A stretch of 64,000 nt of DNA from Chryseobacterium luquanense (GTDB lineage: Bacteria; Bacteroidota; Bacteroidia; Flavobacteriales; Weeksellaceae). Every line of letters begins with the position of its first letter. Position 1 is the stretch's first letter. Positions 51,065 to 59,460 of the stretch are shown piece by piece. The DNA lies in assembly GCF_026460945.1 (NCBI RefSeq), contig NZ_JAOVZV010000010.1, positions 1 through 64,000 on the forward strand. Reading direction: 5' to 3'. The translations under genes and the position numbers were made by a program. The notes under the pieces were generated by a model, which had not been told where the DNA came from, did not search any database, and saw nothing but the letters and a program-made list of their open reading frames with translations.

Positions 51065-52069
51065 ATGAAAAATTTTAATATATCCGTGCTTGATTTGGCT
51101 CCCGTAAAACAGGGGAAAACCATTCACGATACTTTTCAAGACAGTTTGTCTTTAGCAGGTTACACTGAAAATTTAGATTATAAAAGATTCTGGCTTGCAG
51201 AACATCACAATATGGAAAGTATTGCAAGTTCTGCAACTTCAGTTCTGATTGGTTTCATCGCCAACGGAACAAAAAAAATAAGAGTGGGTTCAGGAGGAAT
51301 TATGCTTCCAAATCACAGTTCGCTCGTTATTGCTGAACAATTCGGAACTTTAGAATCACTTTTTCCGGGAAGGATTGATCTTGGTTTGGGAAGAGCTCCC
51401 GGAACGGATGGTTTGACGGCTCAAGCTTTGGGAAGAAATCCAGCCATCATCAATGAACAGTTTCCGAGACAGATCTTAGAATTGCAAAAATATTTTTCAA
51501 AGGAGAATTCAAACGCTTTGGTTCGTGCAATTCCTGGTGAAGGTTTAGATATTCCGATGTATATTCTCGGTTCGAGTACAGATAGTGCTTGGTTAGCTGC
51601 AGAATTGGGGCTTCCGTATGCTTTTGCGGGACATTTCGCTCCCGAACAGATGGAAATGGCTTTTAAAATTTACAGAGAGCATTTTGAGCCTTCAAAATAT
51701 TTAGATAAACCTTTTGTTTTGGCTTGTGTGAACGGAATAGCTGCAGAAACTTCTGAGGAAGCACATTTTCTTTCTACCACTTTGTTTCAGGCATTCATCA
51801 ATATTATCAGAAACGACAGGAAACCTTTTCCTGCACCGATTGAAGATATGGATACAGTTTGGTCAGCAATGGAAAAATCGATGGTTTTACAGAAGTTGAA
51901 ATTCAGTTTTATTGGAAATCGGGAAGAAATTGCTGAACAGATTAAAAACTTTCAGGAAAAATATCAGGTGGATGAATTGATGATTAATTCTCACATATAC
52001 GATCATCAGAAAAGACTGAAATCATATGAGATTATCAAACAGGCAACCGACTCATTATTTGAAGCGTAA
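51065..52069 (+). CDS. LLM-class flavin-dependent oxidoreductase
   Basis: A 334-residue bacterial luciferase-like monooxygenase family protein. Family blocks: L-D-L-A-P-V at the start, R-F-W-L-A-E-H-H, R-V-G-S-G-G-I-M-L-P-N-H, G-R-I-D-L-G-L-G-R-A-P-G-T-D and L-G-L-P-Y-A-F-A-G-H-F. It fits the single-component 'MsnO8/YhbW-like' group that uses FMNH2; the substrate is unknown. Confidence 0.92.
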   Translation: MKNFNISVLDLAPVKQGKTIHDTFQDSLSLAGYTENLDYKRFWLAEHHNMESIASSATSVLIGFIANGTKKIRVGSGGIMLPNHSSLVIAEQFGTLESLFPGRIDLGLGRAPGTDGLTAQALGRNPAIINEQFPRQILELQKYFSKENSNALVRAIPGEGLDIPMYILGSSTDSAWLAAELGLPYAFAGHFAPEQMEMAFKIYREHFEPSKYLDKPFVLACVNGIAAETSEEAHFLSTTLFQAFINIIRNDRKPFPAPIEDMDTVWSAMEKSMVLQKLKFSFIGNREEIAEQIKNFQEKYQVDELMINSHIYDHQKRLKSYEIIKQATDSLFEA

Positions 52070-52086
52070 CAAACCGTTCATATTAA

Positions 52087-52117
52087 TTGTTGATGCTTAT
52101 TTTATTGAGTATCTTTG
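52087..52117 (+). promoter_or_regulatory. Promoter of ribB
   Basis: TTG (52087-52089), 20 nt, TATCTTTG (52110-52117), 18 nt before the ATG at 52136. It overlaps the long-form ORF start, arguing against that start. Confidence 0.7.
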
Positions 52118-52135
52118 CGAAAATTTAAAGTAAAA

Positions 52136-53257
52136 ATGTCAGATATTAAACTAAATACTATTCCAGAGGCGATTGAAGACCTTAAAAATGGTAAAATAAT
52201 TATAGTGGTAGACGATGAAGACAGAGAAAATGAAGGTGATTTTCTTTGCGCTGCTGAATTAACGACACCTGCATTAATTAATTTTATGGCAGTTCACGGA
52301 AGGGGCTTGATCTGTATGCCGCTTCCTGAGAAAAGATGTGATGAATTAGGATTAGATGTAATGGTAAGCCGAAGCAGCGATCCTAAAGAAACTGCTTTTA
52401 CCGTTTCTGTTGACCTTTTGGGTGACGGAACTTCTACAGGAATTTCCGCAGGAGACAGAGCAAAAACCATTTTAGCTTTGATGGATGAAAAATCTAAACC
52501 AACAGATTTTATGCGTCCAGGTCACATTTTCCCGCTTCGTGCAAGAAAAGGTGGTGTTTTGAAAAGAGCTGGACATACTGAAGCTGCAATTGACTTAACG
52601 AGCTTGGCTGGTTTAAAAGAAGGTGGGGTCATCTGTGAGATTATGAACGAAGACGGTTCTATGTCGCGTTTGCCGGATTTACAGATTTTTGCTCAGAAAC
52701 ATGATATGAAAATCGTTTCTATTGAAGATTTGATCCATTATCAGCTTAAAAAAGGAAACTTAATCGAAAGAATTGAAGAAAGAAAAGTACAAACAGCTTA
52801 TGGTGAATATGATTTCTGTGCTTTCAGAGAAACGTCTAACGATCAGATTCACTTTGCTTTAACAAAAGGATCTTGGACGGTTGACGAACCTGTCTTGGTA
52901 AGAGTTCAGTCTTCTGATTCTTATTTTGATGTGTTGACGAGATTAAATAACGGTGAAAAACCATTATTGGAAAAAGTAACATCAATGGTGAATGAAGCTG
53001 GAAAAGGAGCAATTATTTTCATCAATAATGTTTCAAATTCTGAAAATACATTGAGAAAATTGCAACAGTTTTTAAATTATCAGGACGGACAACAAAAACA
53101 TCCGACTGTTGCATTCAATTACAGAGATTATGGAATTGGTACTCAGATTCTGAAAAATTTAGGAATCAATAAATTTAAAGTAATCACTCAAAACCCTAAT
53201 GTAAAACCTCAGGTTGGAGGTTATGATGTTGAGGTGACAGAGATGGTTCAACTTTAA
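52136..53257 (+). CDS. ribB: 3,4-dihydroxy-2-butanone 4-phosphate synthase with degenerate RibA-like domain
   Basis: A 373-residue RibBA-type protein for riboflavin synthesis. The RibB half (1-205) is complete: V-D-D-E-D-R-E-N-E-G-D-F (25-36), S-R-S-S-D-P-K-E-T-A-F-T, G-D-R-A-K-T and R-P-G-H-I-F-P-L-R-A. The C-terminal GTP-cyclohydrolase-II-like half lacks the zinc-binding Cys triad and the R-Q-E-G-R-G-I-G-L loop of active RibA, keeping only Y-R-D-Y-G-I-G-T-Q-I-L. It is therefore probably not a GTP cyclohydrolase, as in RibBX-type proteins. ATG at 52136 is used; the longer TTG frame overlaps the promoter. Confidence 0.88.
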   Translation: MSDIKLNTIPEAIEDLKNGKIIIVVDDEDRENEGDFLCAAELTTPALINFMAVHGRGLICMPLPEKRCDELGLDVMVSRSSDPKETAFTVSVDLLGDGTSTGISAGDRAKTILALMDEKSKPTDFMRPGHIFPLRARKGGVLKRAGHTEAAIDLTSLAGLKEGGVICEIMNEDGSMSRLPDLQIFAQKHDMKIVSIEDLIHYQLKKGNLIERIEERKVQTAYGEYDFCAFRETSNDQIHFALTKGSWTVDEPVLVRVQSSDSYFDVLTRLNNGEKPLLEKVTSMVNEAGKGAIIFINNVSNSENTLRKLQQFLNYQDGQQKHPTVAFNYRDYGIGTQILKNLGINKFKVITQNPNVKPQVGGYDVEVTEMVQL

Positions 53258-53258
53258 A

Positions 53259-53355
53259 AGTGAAATGTTAATTGTGAATTCACTTCGTTGTCAATTTTTT
53301 GATTGCGTTTTCAATTCACTTGCGAAGCAAAATTGACTTTTCACCATTCATGATA
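53259..53355. repeat. Heptad-like inverted element between ribB and fmt
   Basis: Steps such as AGTGAAA, TGTTAAT, TGTGAAT on the left and TGACTTT, TCACCAT, TCATGAT on the right, around an imperfect GC-containing centre. Less regular than the elements at 31.9 and 46.3 kb. Confidence 0.4.
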
Positions 53356-53386
53356 AAAAATGGCTTGAGTAAATCAAGCCATTTTT
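53356..53386. terminator. Bidirectional terminator overlapping the fmt stop
   Basis: 13-bp stem (53356-53368 with 53374-53386), loop GTAAA. The right arm is the last codons of fmt (Lys-Met-Ala-stop), so coding and terminator bases are shared. It also faces the end of ribB. Confidence 0.85.
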
Positions 53387-54321
53387 ATTTCGTCGAAATT
53401 CCTAAATCCATTTAGAAAATCTTTGATATTCATTCTTTTTTTACCTTCCAATTGCAATTCTAAAGGAAAATACATTCCGTCTTTGGTGTAGATTTTAAAA
53501 TCATTTTTCGAAATCTCTAAACTTCCAACAGACTTTACGTGATCTGATCGTTCGAATTTTCCACTGTATATTTTTAATCCTTTTTCCTCTTCTCCAATTT
53601 TTAAAGTGGTAAAAGCTGTAGGATAAGGTGACATCCCTAAGATAAACTGATGAACTTCTTTTGAGTTTCTTGCCCAGTTGATTCTGGTGTCTTCTTTAAA
53701 GATTTTATACGCATTTTTTGGATGTTCTACTTCGGGCTGAGGTTTTTCAATGATTGAATTTTCAGCTAATTCATTCAATGTTTTTACCACCAATTTTGAA
53801 CCCATTTCCATCAATCTGTCGTGAAGACTTCCTGCATTTTCATTTTCCAAAACCGGAATCTCTTCCTGTAATAAAATATTTCCTTCATCTATTTTTTCAT
53901 TGATAAAGAATGTGGTTGCGCCTGTTTTTTCTTCACCATTAATGACTGCATAATTAATTGGAGCAGCACCTCTGTAATCTGGAAGCAGGGAAGCATGGAG
54001 ATTGAAAGTTCCCATTTTTGGCATTTCAAAAAGAACTTTAGGCATCATTCTGAAAGCAACAACAACAAAAACATCAGCATTTAATTTTTTTAATTCCTCT
54101 AAAAATTCAGGATTTCTCAATTTTTCAGGTTGAAAAACAGGAATATTATTTTCGACAGCAAAAACTTTAACGGGGGACTGATTGATTTTTTGTCCGCGAC
54201 CGCTTGCTTTATCGGCAACGGTGACAACCCCTACAACTTCGTGATGCGATTGATGGATGGCTTCCAACGAAGTCTTTGCAAACTCCGGAGTGCCTAAAAA
54301 AACGACTTTCAATGATTTCAT
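53374..54321 (-). CDS. fmt: Methionyl-tRNA formyltransferase
   Basis: Formylates initiator Met-tRNA. The 315-residue protein has the formyl-THF-binding F-L-G-T-P-E-F-A, the catalytic N-L-H-A-S-L-L-P-D-Y-R-G-A-A-P and K-I-D-E-G-N-I-L (catalytic Asp), and a C-terminal OB-like domain. The C-terminal codons form one arm of the terminator. A TATCTTTG box 4 nt upstream of the ATG predicts a leaderless transcript. Confidence 0.96.
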   Translation of the reverse strand: MKSLKVVFLGTPEFAKTSLEAIHQSHHEVVGVVTVADKASGRGQKINQSPVKVFAVENNIPVFQPEKLRNPEFLEELKKLNADVFVVVAFRMMPKVLFEMPKMGTFNLHASLLPDYRGAAPINYAVINGEEKTGATTFFINEKIDEGNILLQEEIPVLENENAGSLHDRLMEMGSKLVVKTLNELAENSIIEKPQPEVEHPKNAYKIFKEDTRINWARNSKEVHQFILGMSPYPTAFTTLKIGEEEKGLKIYSGKFERSDHVKSVGSLEISKNDFKIYTKDGMYFPLELQLEGKKRMNIKDFLNGFRNFDEIKMA

Positions 54322-54325
54322 GGTA

Positions 54326-54333
54326 CAAAGATA
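54326..54333 (-). promoter_or_regulatory. -7 element adjacent to the fmt start
   Basis: Minus-strand TATCTTTG, 4 nt before the fmt ATG; no TTG box at the usual distance. Confidence 0.5.
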
Positions 54334-54339
54334 AAACTC

Positions 54340-54415
54340 TTGAGTTATAAGTTAAAAATTAAGAGTTATGAATTATGAACTTCCATTACTTAATATCAAT
54401 TATTGATTACTTATG
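54340..54415. repeat. Heptad inverted element between fmt and recQ
   Basis: Left arm about 54340-54380 in 7-bp steps (GAGTTAT, AAGTTAA, AAATTAA, GAGTTAT, GAATTAT); right part about 54385-54415 of ATTACTTAATATCAATTATT type. The right end touches the recQ stop at 54411. Confidence 0.55.
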
Positions 54416-56312
54416 TTAAAGCGTACGTTCGGAAATTCAGCATTTTCACCTTGCCTGAATCTAATAAGAAAATCAGATTTTCTAAGATATTTTCTTTTGT
54501 TTGAAATTGTAATTGAATAGAAATTTCTTCAATTGTTGCAGGTTTTTTATTTAAAACTTTTATAATTTCTGAAGAAACATTTTTACCAAAAATTGACTGC
54601 TTGTTTTTTTCGCACACGGTACATTGTCCACAATTCTTCGCATTTTTTTCACCAAAATAAGAGAGAATTAGTTTCATTTTGCAATATTGATTGTCTTCAA
54701 TAAAAAATTTCATTTCTTCCCATTTCTGGATTTTGTTTTTTTGAATATGCTCAAAAATATTCCAATAAATCCCACCATTCGATCTTTCGTCACGCGGTTT
54801 TAAAAATTTTATTGAAGCTAATGCACCATCAATATATTCCAGATAATTTTTCTGTTGAAGTTCTTTCAGTCTTTCTTTGATGAGATGAACGCTTACTCCA
54901 ATTTTATCGCTGACTTTTTGTTCGCTGAACATTACTTTATGAGTGGTAATTCCTGAAATGGATCTCAGCATTAATTCTATAAAATAAGCATCTTTTGCTG
55001 GAAGTTGGTCAATTTCATCGGGTTTAATGAGAAGTTCAAGCGAAGACAGACTTTTATTGCTGTTGTGAAAAATAATTTCTTGGGTATGAAGAAAATTCAG
55101 AACATTTTTAATTTTTGCAGTTGAAAGCTTTGTAAAACTCTGTATTCCTGACGTATTTAGCTGAAAAACCTTTTCTGGAAGCTCAAATTCTGCCACCTGA
55201 AACTTAGAATAGAGATAACTTATGATTTTTAAAAACTCTGTTTTGCTTGGAATCTGATTTCTTAAAATTTGATCAAAATTTGAAATTTCCTGCTGATTCC
55301 AAAGCATAAAAGCATAACTTTTTTTGCCGTCTCTTCCGGCACGACCTATTTCCTGGTAATAATTCTCAATCGATTGGGAAGGAGAGAAGTGTATGACAAA
55401 TCGTACATTGTCTTTATCAATTCCCATCCCAAAAGCATTTGTGGAAATCAAAACGTTTTGATCACTGTTATTCCAGAAATTCTGTCTTTCATTTTTTTCT
55501 TTGGTTGATAATCCGGCATGGTAATAATCAACATTCTCAATCTTTTTTCTGTGAAGAAATTCAGTCAATAACTCAGCATCTTTTCGGGTTCTTACATAGA
55601 TTATTCCAGATTCTTTAGCATATTTAAGGATATTAAAAACCTTTTGATACTTATCTGAAACTTCTTCCGAAAATATTTTAATGTTTTCTCTTTTAAAGCT
55701 TTTCTGAAAAATCTGAGGATTTTTAAGTTCAAGTTTAGATTTTATTTCATCTAAAACTTTTGGCGTTGCCGTAGCTGTTAATGCAAGACATGGAATTTCA
55801 GGATTATTTTTTCTGAAATCTTTAATATTCTGATAACTTGGTCTAAAATCCTGTCCCCATTCTGAAATGCAATGCGCTTCATCCACTGCAATAAATGATA
55901 GCTGAATTTCCTCCATTTGTTGAAGAAATAGTTTATTCGTCAGTCTTTCGGGAGAAACATATAATAATTTAGTTAAACCATCTTTGCATCGGTTATAGAT
56001 AACTTCAGCATCAAATTCATCCAATTCCGAACTTAAATATTCTGCTTCAATTCCTCTGAATTTTAATTGATTCACCTGATCTTTCATTAAAGCCAAAAGC
56101 GGCGAAATTACAAGACAGGTTCCTTCCTGCAACAAAGATGGAAGTTGGTAGCATAATGATTTTCCGGCTCCTGTAGGAAGTAAAACTAGGGTGTCTTTTC
56201 GATTGATTACAGAATCAATAATTTGTTCCTGTGAGTCTCTAAAATGATTATAACCCCAAAAATGTTTTAGGGTTTTACTTTTTAATTCGGTAAAATCTTG
56301 CGGAGAAATCAT
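54411..56312 (-). CDS. recQ: RecQ-family ATP-dependent DNA helicase
   Basis: A 633-residue superfamily 2 helicase. L-L-P-T-G-A-G-K-S (motif I), V-D-E-A-H-C-I-S-E-W-G-Q-D-F (II), L-T-A-T-A-T (III), G-I-I-Y-V-R-T-R (IV) and Q-E-I-G-R-A-G-R-D-G (VI) are present. The zinc-binding region has only C-x-x-C-x-x-C (C-G-Q-C-T-V-C) and no HRDC domain is evident, making it one of the shorter Bacteroidetes RecQ paralogues. The frame extends to 56342; M-I-S-P-Q-D-F at 56312 is the more likely start. Confidence 0.9.
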   Translation of the reverse strand: MISPQDFTELKSKTLKHFWGYNHFRDSQEQIIDSVINRKDTLVLLPTGAGKSLCYQLPSLLQEGTCLVISPLLALMKDQVNQLKFRGIEAEYLSSELDEFDAEVIYNRCKDGLTKLLYVSPERLTNKLFLQQMEEIQLSFIAVDEAHCISEWGQDFRPSYQNIKDFRKNNPEIPCLALTATATPKVLDEIKSKLELKNPQIFQKSFKRENIKIFSEEVSDKYQKVFNILKYAKESGIIYVRTRKDAELLTEFLHRKKIENVDYYHAGLSTKEKNERQNFWNNSDQNVLISTNAFGMGIDKDNVRFVIHFSPSQSIENYYQEIGRAGRDGKKSYAFMLWNQQEISNFDQILRNQIPSKTEFLKIISYLYSKFQVAEFELPEKVFQLNTSGIQSFTKLSTAKIKNVLNFLHTQEIIFHNSNKSLSSLELLIKPDEIDQLPAKDAYFIELMLRSISGITTHKVMFSEQKVSDKIGVSVHLIKERLKELQQKNYLEYIDGALASIKFLKPRDERSNGGIYWNIFEHIQKNKIQKWEEMKFFIEDNQYCKMKLILSYFGEKNAKNCGQCTVCEKNKQSIFGKNVSSEIIKVLNKKPATIEEISIQLQFQTKENILENLIFLLDSGKVKMLNFRTYALT

Positions 56313-56344
56313 AAAGTAAATGTAATAAAAGTATTGAGACAAAA

Positions 56345-56367
56345 AAAGCCACGCAATGCGTGACTTT
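56345..56367 (-). terminator. Terminator of the OmpA family gene
   Basis: 10-bp stem (56345-56354 with 56358-56367, one wobble pair) and a 3-nt loop, 22 nt downstream of the minus-strand stop at 56390, followed by a T-run. Confidence 0.8.
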
Positions 56368-56389
56368 AAATTTATAATAAGAAATTTTA

Positions 56390-57853
56390 TTATTTAGCTT
56401 CGAAGTAAACTCTTCTGTTTGCTCTGTTTTTCCATTCAGGACATTTAGTAGCAGGATCACACTCAGGGTATTTAAGGTCTTTTTCACCTCTACCTACAGC
56501 GTTTAATTTAGAAGAATCTACACCATTTTTAATCAAATAGTTTTTCACACTGTTTGCTCTTCTTTCAGATAACTTTTGGTTATATTCGTCAGAAGCTCTT
56601 GTATCAGTTGCTCCGATTACAGTATAAGTACCATTTGAAGAGTTGATATAGTTTACAGCATTGTTAAGAATTGGGGTGTTTGTAGACAAGATTCTGTCAG
56701 AATTTAAATCAAACTCAATTCCTTCCATGTTAGTAGTGATGTCGTCTATTTTTCCTACTGGAGCAGTTGGTGTTGGTTCTAAAGGACAACCTTGGTTTTC
56801 AACCGGTCCTGGAACTGTTACGCATTTATCGTATAGATCAATTACTCCATCTAAATCTGTGTCTAAAGCTACACCTGCACCATCAACTCTTGCTCCTGCA
56901 GGAGTATCAAGTTGTCTGTCCCAATCGTCACAAACTCCGTCGTTATCAGCATCTCCTTTTTTACAAACTTCAATATCTTGGTTTTTGTTAGCCAAAACAT
57001 CAAGCTTGTAATAAATTTCTTGCAAAGGATCGTGCCACATTAGGTGAGATTCGTGTTTTCCTAATTTTAAAGATAAACCAACTGTAGCGTTGAAGAAGTT
57101 ATCAGAAATCTGATCTTCTCTTTTGTTAATCTCGCTGTATTGAGCACCACCTCCGTCAAATTCATCATCACCAGTGTAAACATACATTAGTCTTGTTTCA
57201 AGATCTAATCTTCTGTTTACTTTAAATTTAAGACCTGCTCCAGCTTGACCGAAGAAAGAACCAAATTTGAAAGGCTTAATTTCAGTCATTAATCTTTGTC
57301 CTGTAGCATCTTTTTGATATGCTCTGTATGCTAAAGTACCAACACCAGCATAACCGTGTAATGCCCATCTGTAAGTGGATTTGTTATCAACTCTTCTCAA
57401 TAAATTTGAGAAATTGATGTCTCCCAAAACAGAGATTGCATCATATTGTGTTCTTGCACCAACTTGCTGATAAGTAGCATTTGCAGGCGCTGAATCTTTA
57501 GTATTAAACCAACCTTGTCTTGTTTCTCCTCTGTCGTACTGTAAATTAATACCAAAAGCATGAGTAATTGCTTTATCAATACTCACAAAAGCTGAGTAAC
57601 CGAATAGGTTTTTACCGTTACCATTTTTAATAGATGTTAAATCTCCTGCTTGTATCAATGGTACTCCGGCTCCAAATGAAATCGCCCAATCGTTAAATCT
57701 TTTAGATTTTTGTGTGAAGGGAGAGATGTTGGCAGATCCAGATGAAAATGTATTTGGGTATTCATCAGTAGAAACTACGGCTATCGAATCTTGTGCATAG
57801 CTCACTGTGGGTACAGCTAATGCTAAGGCAACAATTGCTAAACTTAATTTCAT
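56390..57853 (-). CDS. OmpA family outer-membrane protein with calcium-binding-like repeats
   Basis: A 487-residue protein: signal peptide (1-21), an 8-strand-type barrel domain (about 30-285), an acidic D-x-D-x-D-G region with two thrombospondin-3-like repeats (D-A-D-N-D-G-V-C-D-D, D-T-D-L-D-G-V-I-D) with paired Cys, then an OmpA C-terminal domain (about 370-487) carrying the peptidoglycan-binding N-R-R-V-Y-F and N-Q-K-L-S-E-R-R-A. It therefore links the outer membrane to the cell wall. A shorter paralogue sits 48 nt upstream. Confidence 0.93.
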   Translation of the reverse strand: MKLSLAIVALALAVPTVSYAQDSIAVVSTDEYPNTFSSGSANISPFTQKSKRFNDWAISFGAGVPLIQAGDLTSIKNGNGKNLFGYSAFVSIDKAITHAFGINLQYDRGETRQGWFNTKDSAPANATYQQVGARTQYDAISVLGDINFSNLLRRVDNKSTYRWALHGYAGVGTLAYRAYQKDATGQRLMTEIKPFKFGSFFGQAGAGLKFKVNRRLDLETRLMYVYTGDDEFDGGGAQYSEINKREDQISDNFFNATVGLSLKLGKHESHLMWHDPLQEIYYKLDVLANKNQDIEVCKKGDADNDGVCDDWDRQLDTPAGARVDGAGVALDTDLDGVIDLYDKCVTVPGPVENQGCPLEPTPTAPVGKIDDITTNMEGIEFDLNSDRILSTNTPILNNAVNYINSSNGTYTVIGATDTRASDEYNQKLSERRANSVKNYLIKNGVDSSKLNAVGRGEKDLKYPECDPATKCPEWKNRANRRVYFEAK

Positions 57854-57901
57854 AGTGTATTTTTTTATTTAGTTAATTAAATGATTATTTTTTGCAAAAC
57901 A

Positions 57902-59002
57902 TTAGTTGATTGGGCAACCGTTATTATTTGGTGAACCTGGTACTGTAACACACTTATCGTATAAGTCGATTACACCATCAAGATCCATATCCAATGCTAC
58001 ACCAGCGCCGTCAACTCTTGCACCTGCAGGAGTGTTGAGTTCTCTGTCCCAATCATCACAAACTCCATCGTTATCGTTATCTCCTTTTTCGCAGACAACC
58101 AATTCATTTGTTGTATTTTCTAATAGATTCGCTCTGTAATAGACTTCCTGTAAAGGATCATGCCAAGCTAAATGTGTTTGATGTTTTCCTAATTTAAAAG
58201 ATAAACCTAAATTGAAGGTCATCATTGCATCTGAATAAGAATCATTAATTAAGTTATAATTAATTCTGTCCCCATTAGGATTTTCTAAAGCTCTACCTTC
58301 ACCACCGCCATCGAATTCTTCATCAAAACTGTTGATATACATCATTCTTGCTTCAATGTCAATAAGTTTTGAAACGTTATATTTCAAACCAACTCCAGCC
58401 TGCATGAAAAATGATTCAATACCAAGTTTTTGATCAATCATAATTGGGATTCTTGGAGGATTTGTGCTCCATCTGGAAGCATCATTATCTATAAGCTCAG
58501 TTTTATAGCCCATAAAACCACCACCAAGATATCCATGTAATGCCCATCTGTAATGCGAATGATTATCAACTCTTCTTAAAAGATTAGAAAGATTAATGTC
58601 TCCTAATAATGAAACTTGTTGATATTCAGTCCAAGCATTAGCAACACCAGCGGCAGGATTATTTGGTAATTTTCCTTGTTGATTTGTTTTACCCATTTGG
58701 TATTGTAAACTCAGACCAAATGTATGGGATATTTGCTTATCAACGCTTGCGTAAGCATTCCAGCCCCAATTTACTTTCTTATCATAAAAAGAAGTAAGAT
58801 CTGCAAAAGCCATAACAGCAGGACCACCTCCAATAGAAATAGACCAATCATTAAATTTCCGAGCTTTGTTGTCAAATTTTTGAATGTCTGCAGAACCGGA
58901 AGAAAACGTATTGGGATATTCGTTTGTGGAGTTTACCGAAATACTGTCCTGAGCATAAGTAGCAATAGGCAAAGCTGCCAATAATAATAAACCTAATTTC
59001 AT
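57902..59002 (-). CDS. Truncated paralogue of the OmpA family protein, no OmpA domain
   Basis: A 366-residue protein with the same layout as the downstream gene: signal peptide (1-17), the shared S-T-N-E-Y-P-N-T-F-S-S-G-S-A, the barrel (R-R-V-D-N-H-S-H-Y-R-W-A-L-H-G-Y) and the TSP3-like repeats, ending at D-K-C-V-T-V-P-G-S-P-N-N-N-G-C-P-I-N. The whole OmpA peptidoglycan-binding domain is absent. No frameshift remnant of that domain was seen after the stop; the gap to the next gene is only 48 nt. A tandem duplication with domain loss is inferred. Confidence 0.85.
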   Translation of the reverse strand: MKLGLLLLAALPIATYAQDSISVNSTNEYPNTFSSGSADIQKFDNKARKFNDWSISIGGGPAVMAFADLTSFYDKKVNWGWNAYASVDKQISHTFGLSLQYQMGKTNQQGKLPNNPAAGVANAWTEYQQVSLLGDINLSNLLRRVDNHSHYRWALHGYLGGGFMGYKTELIDNDASRWSTNPPRIPIMIDQKLGIESFFMQAGVGLKYNVSKLIDIEARMMYINSFDEEFDGGGEGRALENPNGDRINYNLINDSYSDAMMTFNLGLSFKLGKHQTHLAWHDPLQEVYYRANLLENTTNELVVCEKGDNDNDGVCDDWDRELNTPAGARVDGAGVALDMDLDGVIDLYDKCVTVPGSPNNNGCPIN

Positions 59003-59027
59003 ACAATATGTTTTATTTGTTGTTTTT

Positions 59028-59441
59028 TTAACTAAAATTTTTCAATAATATCTGAGAAAATTCCCTTTCAAAAAGATGTTTCTTATGAGGGATTTCTAAT
59101 CTTTCTGATGAGAATTTCAACTCATCATACTTCACTATATCAATGTCGATTATTCTATCGGTGTAAACTTTTGAGATTGTAGAGTCAGTAAGTCGTCCCA
59201 TTTCAATCTCTATTTTTTTCACGTAATCAAGCAGTTGTATTGGCGAGAGGTGAGTGGATATTATTGTTGCAATATTACAAAAAATATTAGAACTGGCAAA
59301 TTCTACGGGTTCGGATGTTAAATATTCACTTTTTTTTAATATAGAACAGGCCTCGCTTATTTTGTTTAAAGCGGTATCAATATTTTTTTTTTGTTCACCA
59401 ATGTTACTTCCGAGTAACAAAACGACTGTATGTTGCGACAT
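59028..59441 (-). CDS. folK: 2-amino-4-hydroxy-6-hydroxymethyldihydropteridine pyrophosphokinase
   Basis: A 137-residue folate enzyme acting after FolB. L-L-L-G-S-N-I-G near the N terminus and Y-T-D-R-I-I-D-I-D-I-V (equivalent to the R-x-x-D-I-D-I-L family motif with the Mg-binding Asp pair) are present. The longest frame adds 84 non-conserved residues; the ATG at 59441 begins S-Q-H-T-V-V-L-L-L-G-S, as in relatives. Its start is only 19 nt from the divergent sppA ATG. Confidence 0.9.
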   Translation of the reverse strand: MSQHTVVLLLGSNIGEQKKNIDTALNKISEACSILKKSEYLTSEPVEFASSNIFCNIATIISTHLSPIQLLDYVKKIEIEMGRLTDSTISKVYTDRIIDIDIVKYDELKFSSERLEIPHKKHLFEREFSQILLKNFS

Positions 59442-59460
59442 ATAAGAAAAATGATTGTTT

